Source of the DNA: Altericroceibacterium spongiae
GTDB taxonomy: Bacteria; Pseudomonadota; Alphaproteobacteria; Sphingomonadales; Sphingomonadaceae
Length of the DNA stretch: 55,793 nt
Assembly: GCF_003610805.1 (NCBI RefSeq)
Contig: NZ_RAPF01000014.1
Coordinates: 1-55,793, forward strand
Direction: 5' to 3'
The position numbers were made by a program, and so were the translations under genes. The notes under the pieces are model-generated. The model did no database searches, had not been told where the DNA came from, and saw only the letters and a program-made list of their open reading frames with translations. Every line of letters begins with the position of its first letter. Within the stretch, counting starts at the first letter, position 1. Of this stretch, positions 41,516 to 54,195 are shown piece after piece.

Positions 41516-44033
41516 ATGGATATGGAATCGAAGAACAGGCCACGCATAATAGCACGCAGCGCGGCGTGGGTGGCCGCGCTTATGACGAGTGCGACAGGTG
41601 CTATGGCGCTACTGCCGGCACCCGCTATCGCACAGCAGGCTACGCCCGAGGCCCGAACTTTCAATATTCCCGCCCAGCCTTTGCCAGATGCGCTGATCCT
41701 GTTCGGACGGCAGGCCGGGATCGAGGTGTCCGCCGAAAGTGCCAGCACACGCGGCCGCAGCTCTCCGGGCGTATCCGGCCGCATGGCGCCTGCGGCAGGG
41801 CTTTCGCGGCTGTTGTCCGGCACGGGGCTTACCTTCCGCTGGACCTCCGAAAAGTCAGTTATGGTCGAACCGGCGCCGCAGGCATCGGGCGATGGTGCGA
41901 TCAGGCTCGGGCCGGTACGGGTGGAGGGAATGGATGGCAATAACGCTTCCGGTATCCCCGCAAGCATGACCAGCGATCCGGCGGCAACCGAGAACACAAG
42001 CTCTTATACCATCAGCGTGATGCGCACTGCTACCCGGCTTGACCTTTCCCCGCGCGAAACGCCTCAGTCTGTCACTGTCATCACCCGCCAGCGGATGGAC
42101 GATCAGGGCATGATCGATCTGCTGGACGTGGTGCGTGCGACACCTGGTCTTTCCGTAGTTCCTTACGGCGTCGGCCGGCCGAACATCTATTCCCGCGGCT
42201 TTTATGTCGACACTATCGCGCAGGACGGTCTGACAAGCCAGTTCGACAGTTACGTGACGAGCCCGCTCGGCAATACGGCCGTGTTCGACCGGATCGAGGT
42301 GGCGCGCGGTGCGACTGGCCTGGCACGCGGCGGTGGCCGCCCTTCGGGATCGATCAACATGATCCGCAAGCGGCCCACCGAAAGCCTGCAGGCCGGACTG
42401 ACCGCCAGCGCGGGTTCCTGGAAAGACTTTGCACTGGAGGCTGATATTAGCGGCCCGCTAACCGCAGATGGTGCAGTGTCGGGGCGTGTGGTTGGCTATA
42501 TTCAGGATGCTGACGGGTTTCGCGATATCGAAAAGACGAAGCGGCAGACCGTCTATACGACGCTGGACTTCCATCTGTCGGATACCACGCTTTTCAATGT
42601 CGGCTATTCCTATGTTTACAGCAATTCCAACATGGGGTGGGGCGGGTTGCCGGTGACCGATGATGGTGAGCATTTCGGCCTGCCGCGCTCGACCTTTATC
42701 GGTACGGACTGGGAATATCTGAAACAGGATCATCATACAGTCTATGCCAGCCTGGATCAGGAGCTGAGCGATGACTGGAAGCTGACCGTCAATGCACGCT
42801 ATGTGGATGGTTCCACCCGGATATTGTCCACCTGGCTGATGCCGGACGAAGTGAATGGCGGCTATGGCCATACCTATTGGGCGGTGAACCGGGATGTCGA
42901 GCAGAAGGCCATCGACGCCTTCGTGTCCGGCAGCGTTGATTTGTTCGGCCGCGAACATGAGCTTGTGCTGGGCGGGACCGTCAATCGGGAGGAAACCCAA
43001 TCGGAAAGCTGGTTCGATAGCTGGAGCAGCTTCGTCACGCATGTACCGGACCCCTTCACCTGGGACCCACGCTCGGCAGGGCCGCCCCCGGTTCTCGATT
43101 CAACCAGCCCGGACTACAGCACCACCAGCACGGATTACTCTCAGGATAGCCTTTACACGACCTTGCGGCTCAACCCGGCCGATGCGTTGAAAGTCATCAT
43201 GGGCGGCCGGCTTGACTGGTATGATAATCGCGATGGTGGGACCACGACCAAGGCGGATGGCCACGCAACGCTTTACGGCGCCGTGATTTACGATTTTCAC
43301 CGGCACCATTCGCTTTATGCCAGATACGGATATTTTCCGTCCGCAAAACAATGTGGACATTAGCGGCAATACGATTGCACCTATTGAAGGGCGCAATTTC
43401 GAAATCGGCCTGAAAGGTGAATATCTGGACGGTGCACTCAATGCCAGCCTCGCCCTCTTTCGGATCGACGAAGCCAATCGCGCCCGCGAACTTGCAGATC
43501 AGGGCGCTTGCCCCACTTTCCCGAACCGGTCCTGCTACGAAGCGGCGGGCCTTGTGCGGAGCGAAGGCGTGGATATCGAATTGCAAGGTGAACTGGCTGC
43601 CGGTTGGCAGATCGGCACCGGCTATACCTATTCGCGAACAGAATATCGCAAGGATGCCAACCCGGACCGGATCGGCACACAATATGATACGGGTGTTCCG
43701 GAACATCTGTTCAAGCTGAACAGCACCTACAGACTGCCCGGGAAGCTGGATGACTGGCGCATCGGCGCAAATCTGTCATGGCAAAGCGAAACCCATTATC
43801 TGATCGCACCGCTTACAGGCAGCACACAGGTGCGACACCAGCAGGATGGCTATTGGCTTGCCGGCCTGATCGCCGAATACGCGCCAGGCGAAAGGTTCAG
43901 TTTACAGGCGAATGTCAACAATCTGTTCGATAAGACATATTATCTGGCTATTTCCGATGATGTCTATTGGGGGGCGACAGAACTCTATGGCGCACCGCGT
44001 AATTTCAAGCTGACCATGCGTTTGAAATACTGA
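41516..44033 (+). pseudogene. FecA-like TonB-dependent transducer receptor, frameshifted
   Basis: Together the two frames encode about 835 residues of a signalling siderophore receptor. Signal peptide about 1-40; STN signalling domain about 48-115 (FNIPAQPLPDALILFGRQAG, GLTFRWTSEK); plug with TPQSVTVITRQRMDDQGMID and DRIEVARGATGLARGGGRPS; then barrel. The first frame runs off to a stop at 43363 after HSLYARYG. Homology continues in the frame DIFRPQNNVDISGNTIAPIE to the normal end (NNLFDKTYYLAISD, FKLTMRLKY) at 44033. A one-base gain or two-base loss near 43326 explains it. Real mutation or sequencing error cannot be distinguished here. Partner of the sigma/FecR genes upstream. Confidence 0.85.
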
Positions 44034-44087
44034 TCGTCCCGGTGAGCGCCGGGCCGCCGCGCGCAGTTGCATCGACGCTCCAACGAT

Positions 44088-44124
44088 GACGGGCCCAGAT
44101 AGCTATCCGGGCCCGTCTTTGTTT
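44088..44124 (+). terminator. Terminator after FecA-like gene
   Basis: GACGGGCCC (44088-44096) and GGGCCCGTC (44109-44117) with a self-complementary GATAGCTATC in the middle, followed by TTTGTTT: a fully palindromic stem and T-run between the two convergent receptor genes. Confidence 0.82.
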
Positions 44125-44169
44125 CAGGCTGAGCAGCCCGGGAATGCGGTCATGATGATGGCACGAGGA

Positions 44170-46326
44170 TCACAGATCCCAGCGCAGTTCTGCAAAGACG
44201 GTTCGCGGTTCTCCGGGGAAGTGGCCGGTGCGGTCGACAAAGCCGGAAGCCGCATAGGTTTTATCGAAGAGATTATCGACCCGCAGCAGCAGGCTGAGAT
44301 TATCGTTGATCCGCTGAATGACCGAAGCGTCGAAAATGACGTAAGGTTTCACCTTCTGGCCGGAAAGCGACAGGCGTTTACTGACATATTCGCTGCCCAG
44401 AGCAATGGCCGTGCCGGTAGCGGCAAACTGATAGCGGCTCCACAATCCGGCCTGATGTTTGGGTGCATTGGCAAACCGGTCCCCCACGGCATTTGTGAGC
44501 GACTGACCTTCCACTGTGTCCGTGATTTTGGCATCATTATAGGCGTAGTTGGCAGTCAGCACCCAGTTCGGTGTCAGATCGGCGCTGACTTCCAGTTCGA
44601 AGCCTTTGCTGGTGACTTCGCCGATCGGGGCAAGCTGGTTAACGCCATCGACCACATCGCCATTGGCCTGCAGCAGATTCTGGCGGGTAATGTGATAGAC
44701 GGCACCATTGGCCTGTATCTTGCCGTCGAGCAAAGCCAGCTTAACGCCGGCTTCGAACTGTTCGCCCGTGACCGGATCGAACGGTCCGCCGACTGCAGTG
44801 TCCTGTGAATCGACATCCTGAGGTTCGAACCCTTCGGACCAGTTGAAATAGAGCGACATATCCTGCCGCGGCTTGAAGATCACGCCGCCCCGGAATGTCC
44901 AGGCATCGCCGGTATAGTCTTCGTCCCCCAGAATATCCTCACCCTCGAAACGGTCATAGCGTGTGCCGCCGACCAGCAGCCACTGTTCGGACAGGCTCAG
45001 CTGATCCTGAATGTAGAAGCCATAGGATGTGCTGCGCGTTTCGGTTTCGCGCAGGGGAAGGGCATCCAGATCGTAGAAAGACGCACCCGACAGACCGTAA
45101 ACCGGATTGGCGAGACTGAGCGGTTCGATCTCACTATTGGGAACGGTGTGCGCCCAGAAATCGGCCTTTTCGCGATACCAGTCAGCGCCAACCAATATAC
45201 GATTGTCCAGGCCTGCTACCGGGCGATCAATCGTTGCATTCCCGGCAAAATTCAGGCCGTCTCTTGCCCGTCGCTGATCGCGCAATTCGCGGCGGCTTGC
45301 ATCGACTATCCCGTCATTATCGGTATCGATCAGGCCGCGCGGTTCATGATATTGCTGGCGCTCGGTCGATTTGTAATAGCGGGTTGCCAGTTCGAAGGAG
45401 ATACCGTCGGCGGGGGCGGATTGCAGACGCGCCTGATAGACGGTGGCCTTGAGATTGAGGAAATCGGTTTTTTCATTGGCATTCCAGCTACGGTCGGCCA
45501 GGAAATTGCCATCATCGTCGGTCGGCACGCCGCGCAACCGGGCGCCACGATTTTTCTGATCGTAATGGGTTATCTGGCCGATGAGGCGCGTATCTTCACC
45601 CAGCTTGGCGGTCAGCCCGCCATCGAGAATAAGAGACTTTTCCCGTGTGTTGTTCCGAAAGGGGTCCATCTGTTCGTAATAGACCCCGCCGCGCGCCAGC
45701 AACTGACCGTCGCTCGTCACCGGGCCGGAGACATCGGCCGAACCTCCGAAACGGTCATAATTGCCCAGCGTAGCCCGCGCCGAGGCCTGCAATTCTTCGG
45801 TAGGAACTTTCGTGACATAATTGATGAGACCGCCGGGTTCGCCGGGGCCGTATAGCATACCCGAAGGTCCTTTCAGCACTTCGACCCGCTGGATATTGAA
45901 GAGCTTGGGCACCGAGAATGCAATGAAGGGATCGCCGCGCAGATTATCGTAATAAACGCGATCCTGACGGAAGCCGCGGAAGGTGATGGTCGAGTAGCTG
46001 AAATTGGTGATCCCGGCGATGTTGCGATAAAGGTCGGTGGCATCGCGCGCGCCCTGATCGTTGATAAGCGCCTGATTGATGACACTCAGCGATTGCGGAA
46101 TGTCCAGCGGGTCGCTCGTCCCGCGGGCAACCGACGTTTCATCGACATGATAAAGTGTTTCTGCCCGGCCCGTAACGATGATTTCAGGCGTGGTCTGGCC
46201 GGAATCCGAGCGGGACGGTTCCGCTGCTGTGGCAGTGTTGGCCCGGTCTTCGGCTCTCGCAGCCGGGGCAATGGCAATCGAAGCAGCACTGCATGCCAGC
46301 AGCACGGTATAGCGCAGAGTTTTCAT
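44170..46326 (-). CDS. TonB-dependent siderophore receptor
   Basis: A 718-residue outer-membrane receptor. Signal peptide about 1-24 (VLLACSAASIAIAPAARA), TonB box PEIIVTGR, plug with DIPQSLSVINQALINDQGAR, FRGFRQDRVYYDNLRGD and QRVEVLKGPSGMLYGPGEPG, and a barrel ending VDNLFDKTYAASGFV, FAELRWDL. It belongs to the broad FhuA/FpvA-type siderophore receptor family (TIGR01783-like); ligand unknown. ATG at 46326 chosen for the signal peptide; the frame continues 74 codons upstream through the promoter. A good Fur-type box at 46364-46382 lies 38 bp upstream. Convergent with the frameshifted FecA-like gene. Confidence 0.9.
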   Translation of the reverse strand: MKTLRYTVLLACSAASIAIAPAARAEDRANTATAAEPSRSDSGQTTPEIIVTGRAETLYHVDETSVARGTSDPLDIPQSLSVINQALINDQGARDATDLYRNIAGITNFSYSTITFRGFRQDRVYYDNLRGDPFIAFSVPKLFNIQRVEVLKGPSGMLYGPGEPGGLINYVTKVPTEELQASARATLGNYDRFGGSADVSGPVTSDGQLLARGGVYYEQMDPFRNNTREKSLILDGGLTAKLGEDTRLIGQITHYDQKNRGARLRGVPTDDDGNFLADRSWNANEKTDFLNLKATVYQARLQSAPADGISFELATRYYKSTERQQYHEPRGLIDTDNDGIVDASRRELRDQRRARDGLNFAGNATIDRPVAGLDNRILVGADWYREKADFWAHTVPNSEIEPLSLANPVYGLSGASFYDLDALPLRETETRSTSYGFYIQDQLSLSEQWLLVGGTRYDRFEGEDILGDEDYTGDAWTFRGGVIFKPRQDMSLYFNWSEGFEPQDVDSQDTAVGGPFDPVTGEQFEAGVKLALLDGKIQANGAVYHITRQNLLQANGDVVDGVNQLAPIGEVTSKGFELEVSADLTPNWVLTANYAYNDAKITDTVEGQSLTNAVGDRFANAPKHQAGLWSRYQFAATGTAIALGSEYVSKRLSLSGQKVKPYVIFDASVIQRINDNLSLLLRVDNLFDKTYAASGFVDRTGHFPGEPRTVFAELRWDL

Positions 46327-46363
46327 GGATGTCTCAATCTCTTTCAACGGGAATGGGCCCGCT

Positions 46364-46382
46364 AATGAGAATGATTCATATT
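46364..46382. promoter_or_regulatory. Fur box upstream of TonB receptor
   Basis: AATGAGAATGATTCATATT, a 19-bp palindromic site close to the classical Fur consensus (AATGATAATnATTATCATT style), 38 bp before the receptor start. Strongest Fur candidate in the window. Confidence 0.7.
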
Positions 46383-46394
46383 TGCAACCATGAT

Positions 46395-46417
46395 GGATAT
46401 AAGTTTGAGTTATATCC
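46395..46417. promoter_or_regulatory. Inverted repeat GGATATAA/TTATATCC
   Basis: Perfect 8-bp arms GGATATAA (46395-46402) and TTATATCC (46410-46417) around GTTTGAG, just beyond the Fur box as seen from the receptor gene. Probably a second operator; its regulator is unknown. Confidence 0.45.
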
Positions 46418-46573
46418 GCCCGATGTGATGCATATTGAAAACACGTATTTTCTTTAAGGAAGCCTGCGCCATTGCAATCGGATCGCGGTGCCTTGACCTC
46501 AACTATGGTTGAGGAAGTAGACTCTCTGTTGTTTATCGTGCCTGCCATCGCAGGCCGTTTCAGGGAGAGAAAT

Positions 46574-46927
46574 ATGAAAAGCCAATTCTGGCAAAATCTG
46601 TATGCCTGGCTCTTATCCGCATTTTTCCTTTTGGGGGGCTGGCTGAATATTTTCGCCGATCCCGAGCTGGTCGAAGAGTATCGGCATTGGGGATATCCGG
46701 GCTGGTTTCACTATGTCACTGGTATGGCGGAATGGGCTTCTGCCGGACTGATTGCTTTTTCCGTCACACGTTTTTGGGGCAGCGTGCTAGGATGCGCCAT
46801 TATGGCTGCGGCAGCGATAAGTGTTTCGCTACAAGCCGAATATACCCACGCTCTGATGCCGCTGATAATTCTGGTTCTGACAGCCTTCAATGGATGGATA
46901 GCGTGGCGGCGACACAAAACAGCATAA
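46574..46927 (+). CDS. Small DoxX-like membrane protein
   Basis: A 117-residue protein with four predicted helices: YAWLLSAFFLLGGWLNIF, a segment around WFHYVTGMAEWASAGLIA, VLGCAIMAAAAISVSL and LMPLIILVLTAFNGWIAW. The pattern with GxxN in helix 1 and GxxE in helix 2 fits DoxX-like proteins, whose function is uncertain. ATG at 46574 follows GGGAGAG. Divergent from the receptor gene. Confidence 0.7.
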   Translation: MKSQFWQNLYAWLLSAFFLLGGWLNIFADPELVEEYRHWGYPGWFHYVTGMAEWASAGLIAFSVTRFWGSVLGCAIMAAAAISVSLQAEYTHALMPLIILVLTAFNGWIAWRRHKTA

Positions 46928-50396
<3,469 letters not shown>

Positions 50397-50622
50397 AATC
50401 CTGTCGCTTCACCCCTTCCTTGCAGGAGCAGGGAAGGGAATACTCTGTATCGGCACAGAGCCTGTTGCTGCACTTGCAAAACTTGCTAATGCGAGGTGAT
50501 CTTATTAGAGCCCTGTCCCAATTCAGCGCATTGGCACATATCGTGACGACTTGCTTTTTTCCGACATTCCCTGAAATCGATATCGGCAACCAAGATCTGA
50601 CAGAGCGATTTCGGGCTCTGTG
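50397..50622. other. Intergenic region before second PepSY gene
   Basis: No gene. A weak inverted repeat CTAAT...ATTAG (50486-50508) resembles a degraded Fur-type site (12 of 19 positions shared with the box at 46364) about 115 bp before the next gene. Confidence 0.35.
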
Positions 50623-51855
50623 ATGGCAACAGTTGCTGCGACAGGCCTATCGGCCAAAAAGAAGAAAAAAGGGCGGTCGATCTGGTGGAAGCTCCATCAC
50701 TGGGCGGGGCTGCAACTAAGCCTGTTTCTGACCTTTATTCTGGCGACCGGAACGATTGCCACTCTGTCCCATGAAATAGACTGGCTGTTAACGCCTGCCA
50801 TGCGGGTGAGCGTACAGGATTCACCGCAGGCCTCATGGGGCGATTGGGCGCAGTCTGCGCATACCGTATCGGATGGTGCGCGGATCGAATGGCTTTATGC
50901 CCCGACCGAACCGTGGTTTGCTGCCGAAGCCGTTATGATGCGCCCCGATGGCCACCGTTTTCGCGCGCAGATCAATCCATGGAGCGCGCAGGTGCAAGGC
51001 CTGTCTCCCTGGTTCAATGCCCAGCGCGTGTTTCGCGAAACGCATCGTAACCTGCTGCTGCCAACCGCTATCGGTGTTCCCATCGTGGGCTCTCTGGCCT
51101 TTCCTCTCCTTTTATCGGTGATAACCGCTTTCTGGGTCTACAAGAAATGGTGGCGCGGCTTTTTCCGTATTCCGAAACGCAAACCGCAGCGCAGAAATGA
51201 CGGGCGCCGCTTCACCGGCGATCTGCATCGCTTTATCGGTTTATGGAGCCTGTGGTTCGCTTTGCTGATCGGTTCGACAGGGCTCTGGTATTTTATCGAG
51301 AAAACGGGCGGTGCGGCTCCGGCACCTCGCCCTGCAGAAATGCTGGCTCCCGCGCAGGTCACCGGGTTGCATCTCGATGCACTGGTCACCAGGGCACAGC
51401 AGCAATTCCCCGAGCTTGATATAAAGGCTGTCGGCTTTCCGAAAGGTAAGTCCGGCGGCGTTATCGTTGTAGGGCAGGCGACTGCTTTCCTGGTCCGTGA
51501 TCGCGTGAACGCCGTCATGCTCGATCCGAGTGATGATCGGGTTGTGAAAACAGTGAAGGGAGAGACTCTTTCCGTTCACCAGCGCATTGCGGAAGCGGCC
51601 GACCCTTTGCATTTCGGAACATGGGGCGGGCTGACGACAAAGATCATCTGGTTTCTGTTCGGTATCGCCCTGACGGGGCTCGCTGTGACAGGCGTCCTGA
51701 TCTACGCTCTGAGATTGCGGCAGGAGATCCGCTCCGAGCGCAGCCCTCGCATCCTCTGGTCCATGTTGAGAGGGATGAGCGTCATGGCATGGCCCTGTCT
51801 GGCCCTTCTCTGTCTCGCTCTGGCCCTCCTTGCCACCAAATTGATTGGCATGTAA
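50623..51855 (+). CDS. PepSY-associated membrane protein, long form
   Basis: A 410-residue inner-membrane protein of the PepSY-associated TM family. Helices: LHHWAGLQLSLFLTFILATG (about 25-47, with HHW), VGSLAFPLLLSVITAFWVYK (about 150-172), HRFIGLWSLWFALLIGSTGL (about 200-225), IWFLFGIALTGLAVTGVLIY (about 345-370) and a last helix. Histidines in HHW, THRN, LHRF and VHQR could bind haem. Such proteins accompany siderophore receptors and are thought to help reductive iron release. Starts ATG 50623 (GTG 50620 precedes it). It stands alone, with no receptor directly adjacent. Confidence 0.83.
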   Translation: MATVAATGLSAKKKKKGRSIWWKLHHWAGLQLSLFLTFILATGTIATLSHEIDWLLTPAMRVSVQDSPQASWGDWAQSAHTVSDGARIEWLYAPTEPWFAAEAVMMRPDGHRFRAQINPWSAQVQGLSPWFNAQRVFRETHRNLLLPTAIGVPIVGSLAFPLLLSVITAFWVYKKWWRGFFRIPKRKPQRRNDGRRFTGDLHRFIGLWSLWFALLIGSTGLWYFIEKTGGAAPAPRPAEMLAPAQVTGLHLDALVTRAQQQFPELDIKAVGFPKGKSGGVIVVGQATAFLVRDRVNAVMLDPSDDRVVKTVKGETLSVHQRIAEAADPLHFGTWGGLTTKIIWFLFGIALTGLAVTGVLIYALRLRQEIRSERSPRILWSMLRGMSVMAWPCLALLCLALALLATKLIGM

Positions 51856-52095
51856 ATTTTTGCAAAAGCCCTTTCGGTAAAACTGTTATCCTCCTCCCAT
51901 TCTCCAGAAAATCCGCAAAAAACTGACCAATCTGCCCGTCATCATGGTGGCGGAAAAGGCAGCCGATCTTATTCGCGCAGCTGCTTTCGGCAGGAGAGGC
52001 ACCTGACCGGCAGCCCGGCATTTGTTCCGTCGTTTCCTGACGGAGCTTGCTTGATGCATCATTGGGCAGACTTTGGGCGCAACATTGATTCAAAT

Positions 52096-52370
52096 CTATG
52101 CGGGGTCTTTTGGTACATACCGTTTGCGGTGTATCGTTTCGGTAAACGCTCTTATCTCACTTAATAAGGCAGCGAGGCGCTCCGGTCCGAAACTGTCGGC
52201 ATAGGCATCGAGATATTCAAGCGTTTGGGTCGCAGTTTGTTCGACCAGCTCACGACCGGTTTCCGATATTCCGATAATCGACCGGCGTCCATCTGCCGGG
52301 TCGGGAGTTCGATAAATCAGGTTGCGCGCTTCCAGCTCGCGCAGGATGCGTGTTACGCTGGGCGCATGGA
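52096..52370 (-). pseudogene. MarR-family regulator, N-terminus lost to IS91-type fragment
   Basis: The minus strand encodes APSVTRILRELEARNLIYR, then TPDPADGRRSIIGISETGRE and a helical C-terminus ending KRYVPKDPA-stop at 52096. This is the recognition helix, wing and dimer helix of a MarR protein. The first helices and start are missing because the sequence switches at about 52370 to an IS91-family transposase fragment. Last position of the iron island on this side. Confidence 0.8.
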
Positions 52371-52933
52371 GAATGGCTGATCTTGCGAGGTGGGAAGGGC
52401 TCGCCGACCGCCGTGCCTTCCTGCGGCACCTCTCACCGGTGCGGATGAAGCGTTGGGTAGTGTACGCTAAGCCACCCTTCGCCGGACCCGAAGCGGTGCT
52501 CGCCTATCTGTCGCGCTATACGCATCGGGTAGCGATCTCGAACAGCCGGCTCATCTCCTTCGACCAGCGCGGCGTCACCTTCCGCTACAAGGATTATCGT
52601 CGCGGCAGCGCCGACCGCCAGCAGGTCATGACGCTTACCGCCGACGAGTTCATCCGTCGCTTCCTGCTTCACGTCCTGCCCAAGGGCTTCCACCGCATCC
52701 GCCACTATGGCCTGCTTGCCGGCACCATGCGCAAGGACAGCATCGCGCTCGCCCGCAAGCTGCTCGCGGTCACACCGCCGCCCGAAGATGGCGCGACCGA
52801 AGAGCCGCCTGACACGCGACCGCCGTGCCCTTGCTGCGGTGGGCACATGATCGTGATCGAGGCGTTCGCACGCTGGCAGCAGCCCCGCGCGCCACCATCC
52901 AAAGCCCCGCCCATCCGAGAACTCGCGCCATGA
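52371..52933 (+). pseudogene. IS91-family transposase, C-terminal fragment
   Basis: About 185 residues of an HUH-type IS91 transposase: LADRRAFLRHLSPVRMKRWV, VYAKPPFAGPEAVLAYLSRY, THRVAISNSRLISFDQRGVT and EFIRRFLLHVLPKGFHRIRH. The N-terminal zinc-binding and HUH region is missing. The stop at 52933 looks native. The left border coincides with the MarR truncation, as expected from one-ended or imprecise rolling-circle movement. Confidence 0.82.
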
Positions 52934-53440
52934 TCCGGCATGGCTTGCCCTCACTTATCCACCAGGTCGATGCGCTTCCGGCGATGCCACCGCTCGCGCT
53001 ACCGTCGCCGACAGCCGACCAAATGGACGGGGGCGGCCATGATCTGGCCCACCACCTGTGCCGGAATCGCCTGCAGGTAGCCAAGACCTACTGCCTCAGC
53101 GGCCACTCTGGTGCCAGTTCTCTTCACCCGGGGGTCAGCCGAAAACCGAAAAACCCATAGCGAAGCGCGTGTGGCCCGCGGGTTCGGTCCTCGGAGACTT
53201 TCGTACGCCTACCGGCGCCCGAAACCCTTCACGCAAGGAGACTGTCCGGTCCAAGGTGTCGACCTTCGCGAAGCAGACATTTGGGCGAACCAATTACCCA
53301 GCCAGCAGCCGCCTGAATAGCCGTCGTACAGCGGGCCAATTCGGTCTACCGAAACCTGCCGCCCGTTCATGCGCCTCCCGACAAACCCCATGACCATTGA
53401 TCTTGTGGAAGCCGACGCGTGCCTATGACCGCTTGGGCGG
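52934..53440. other. Non-coding flank of IS91 fragment
   Basis: No gene recognised. The first part (to about 53160) is probably the 3' end of the IS91 element, which would carry its origin; I cannot identify the origin motif. The remainder precedes the IS3 remnant and has only short frames without motifs. Confidence 0.45.
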
Positions 53441-53850
53441 TTGCTTGGCGACGTTATCGACCTGTTCTCGCGCCGGGTCGTCGGTTGGTCGATGAGTACC
53501 ACCATGACGGCTCAACTCGTCACGGATGCTCTAATCATGGTGATCTGGCGCCGGGGCAAGCCCGATGCCCTGCTGCATCATTCGGACCAGGGCAGCCAAT
53601 ATACCAGCGAGCAGTTCCAGCGCCTGATGAAGGACAATGGCCTCACCTGCTCGATGAGCCGGTCTGGCAACTGTGGGGATAACGCAACGATGGAAAGCTT
53701 CTTCTCTTCCCCCAAAACCGAGAGGGTCAAGAGGAAGGTTTACCGTTCGCGCTATCAGGCCAGGGCCGACGTGTTCGATATATCGAGCGCTTCTATAACC
53801 CAACGCGCCGACACTCGACCCTAGGGTACCTCAGCCCCATGGACTCGACA
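53441..53850 (+). pseudogene. IS3-family transposase (OrfB) C-terminal remnant, frameshifted
   Basis: Reads DVIDLFSRRVVGWSMSTTMT, LLHHSDQGSQYTSEQFQRLM and SRSGNCGDNATMESFFSSPK: the integrase core of IS3 transposases, with the second Asp in HSDQGSQY and the Glu in MESFFSS. The frame shifts near 53780; the correct end YIERFYNPTRRHSTLGYLSP lies in the neighbouring frame. The N-terminal part and first Asp are lost. Confidence 0.83.
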
Positions 53851-53866
53851 AGCGAGCCATTACGTG

Positions 53867-54124
53867 CTGGAATTTTTGCTCCACGATAGCCGCGGTCGCG
53901 AAATAATTAGCGAGCAAGCAGGAATAGGTCGAATTCCGTAACCACAGCTCGGCCACTATATCGAGTCATTTGAACGAGAAGGGTTGCTGCAGCACTCATG
54001 TGATTATTTGAAGGACAAGGCCGATATCCTTAGGATAGTCATCGATAAGGAGCACTTGTCAAGTCTGCTGGATGCTTCTAGGGCGAAATTAACCGGACAT
54101 TATAAAGGACGATTCTCGCGCTGA
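53867..54124 (+). pseudogene. Winged-helix regulator remnant with in-frame stop
   Basis: The frame reads LEFLLHDSRGREIISEQAGI, a TAA at 53939-53941, then QLGHYIESFEREGLLQHSCD and a helical end with HLSSLLDASRAKL, stop at 54124. The spacing of helix, recognition helix and wing resembles MarR-like winged-helix proteins of about 100 residues. It lacks a start and has one stop, so it is inactive as read. It lies 70 bp before the Fic gene. Confidence 0.5.
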
Positions 54125-54195
54125 CTTTGCCTATATTTAGTAGAAAACTGGCATTTTTAGCATACTTTAAACTGGACATAGAAACGGTCATATAA

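Noticed and set aside
46327-46548. N-terminal extension of the TonB receptor frame
   Set aside because: It would precede the signal peptide and cover the Fur box and inverted repeat; the start at 46326 is better.
50486-50508. Possible Fur box before the second PepSY gene
   Set aside because: Only 12 of 19 positions agree with the good box at 46364; noted but not counted in the Fur set.
53209-53505. 98-codon minus-strand frame near the IS3 remnant
   Set aside because: No start support or motif; overlaps the transposase remnant.
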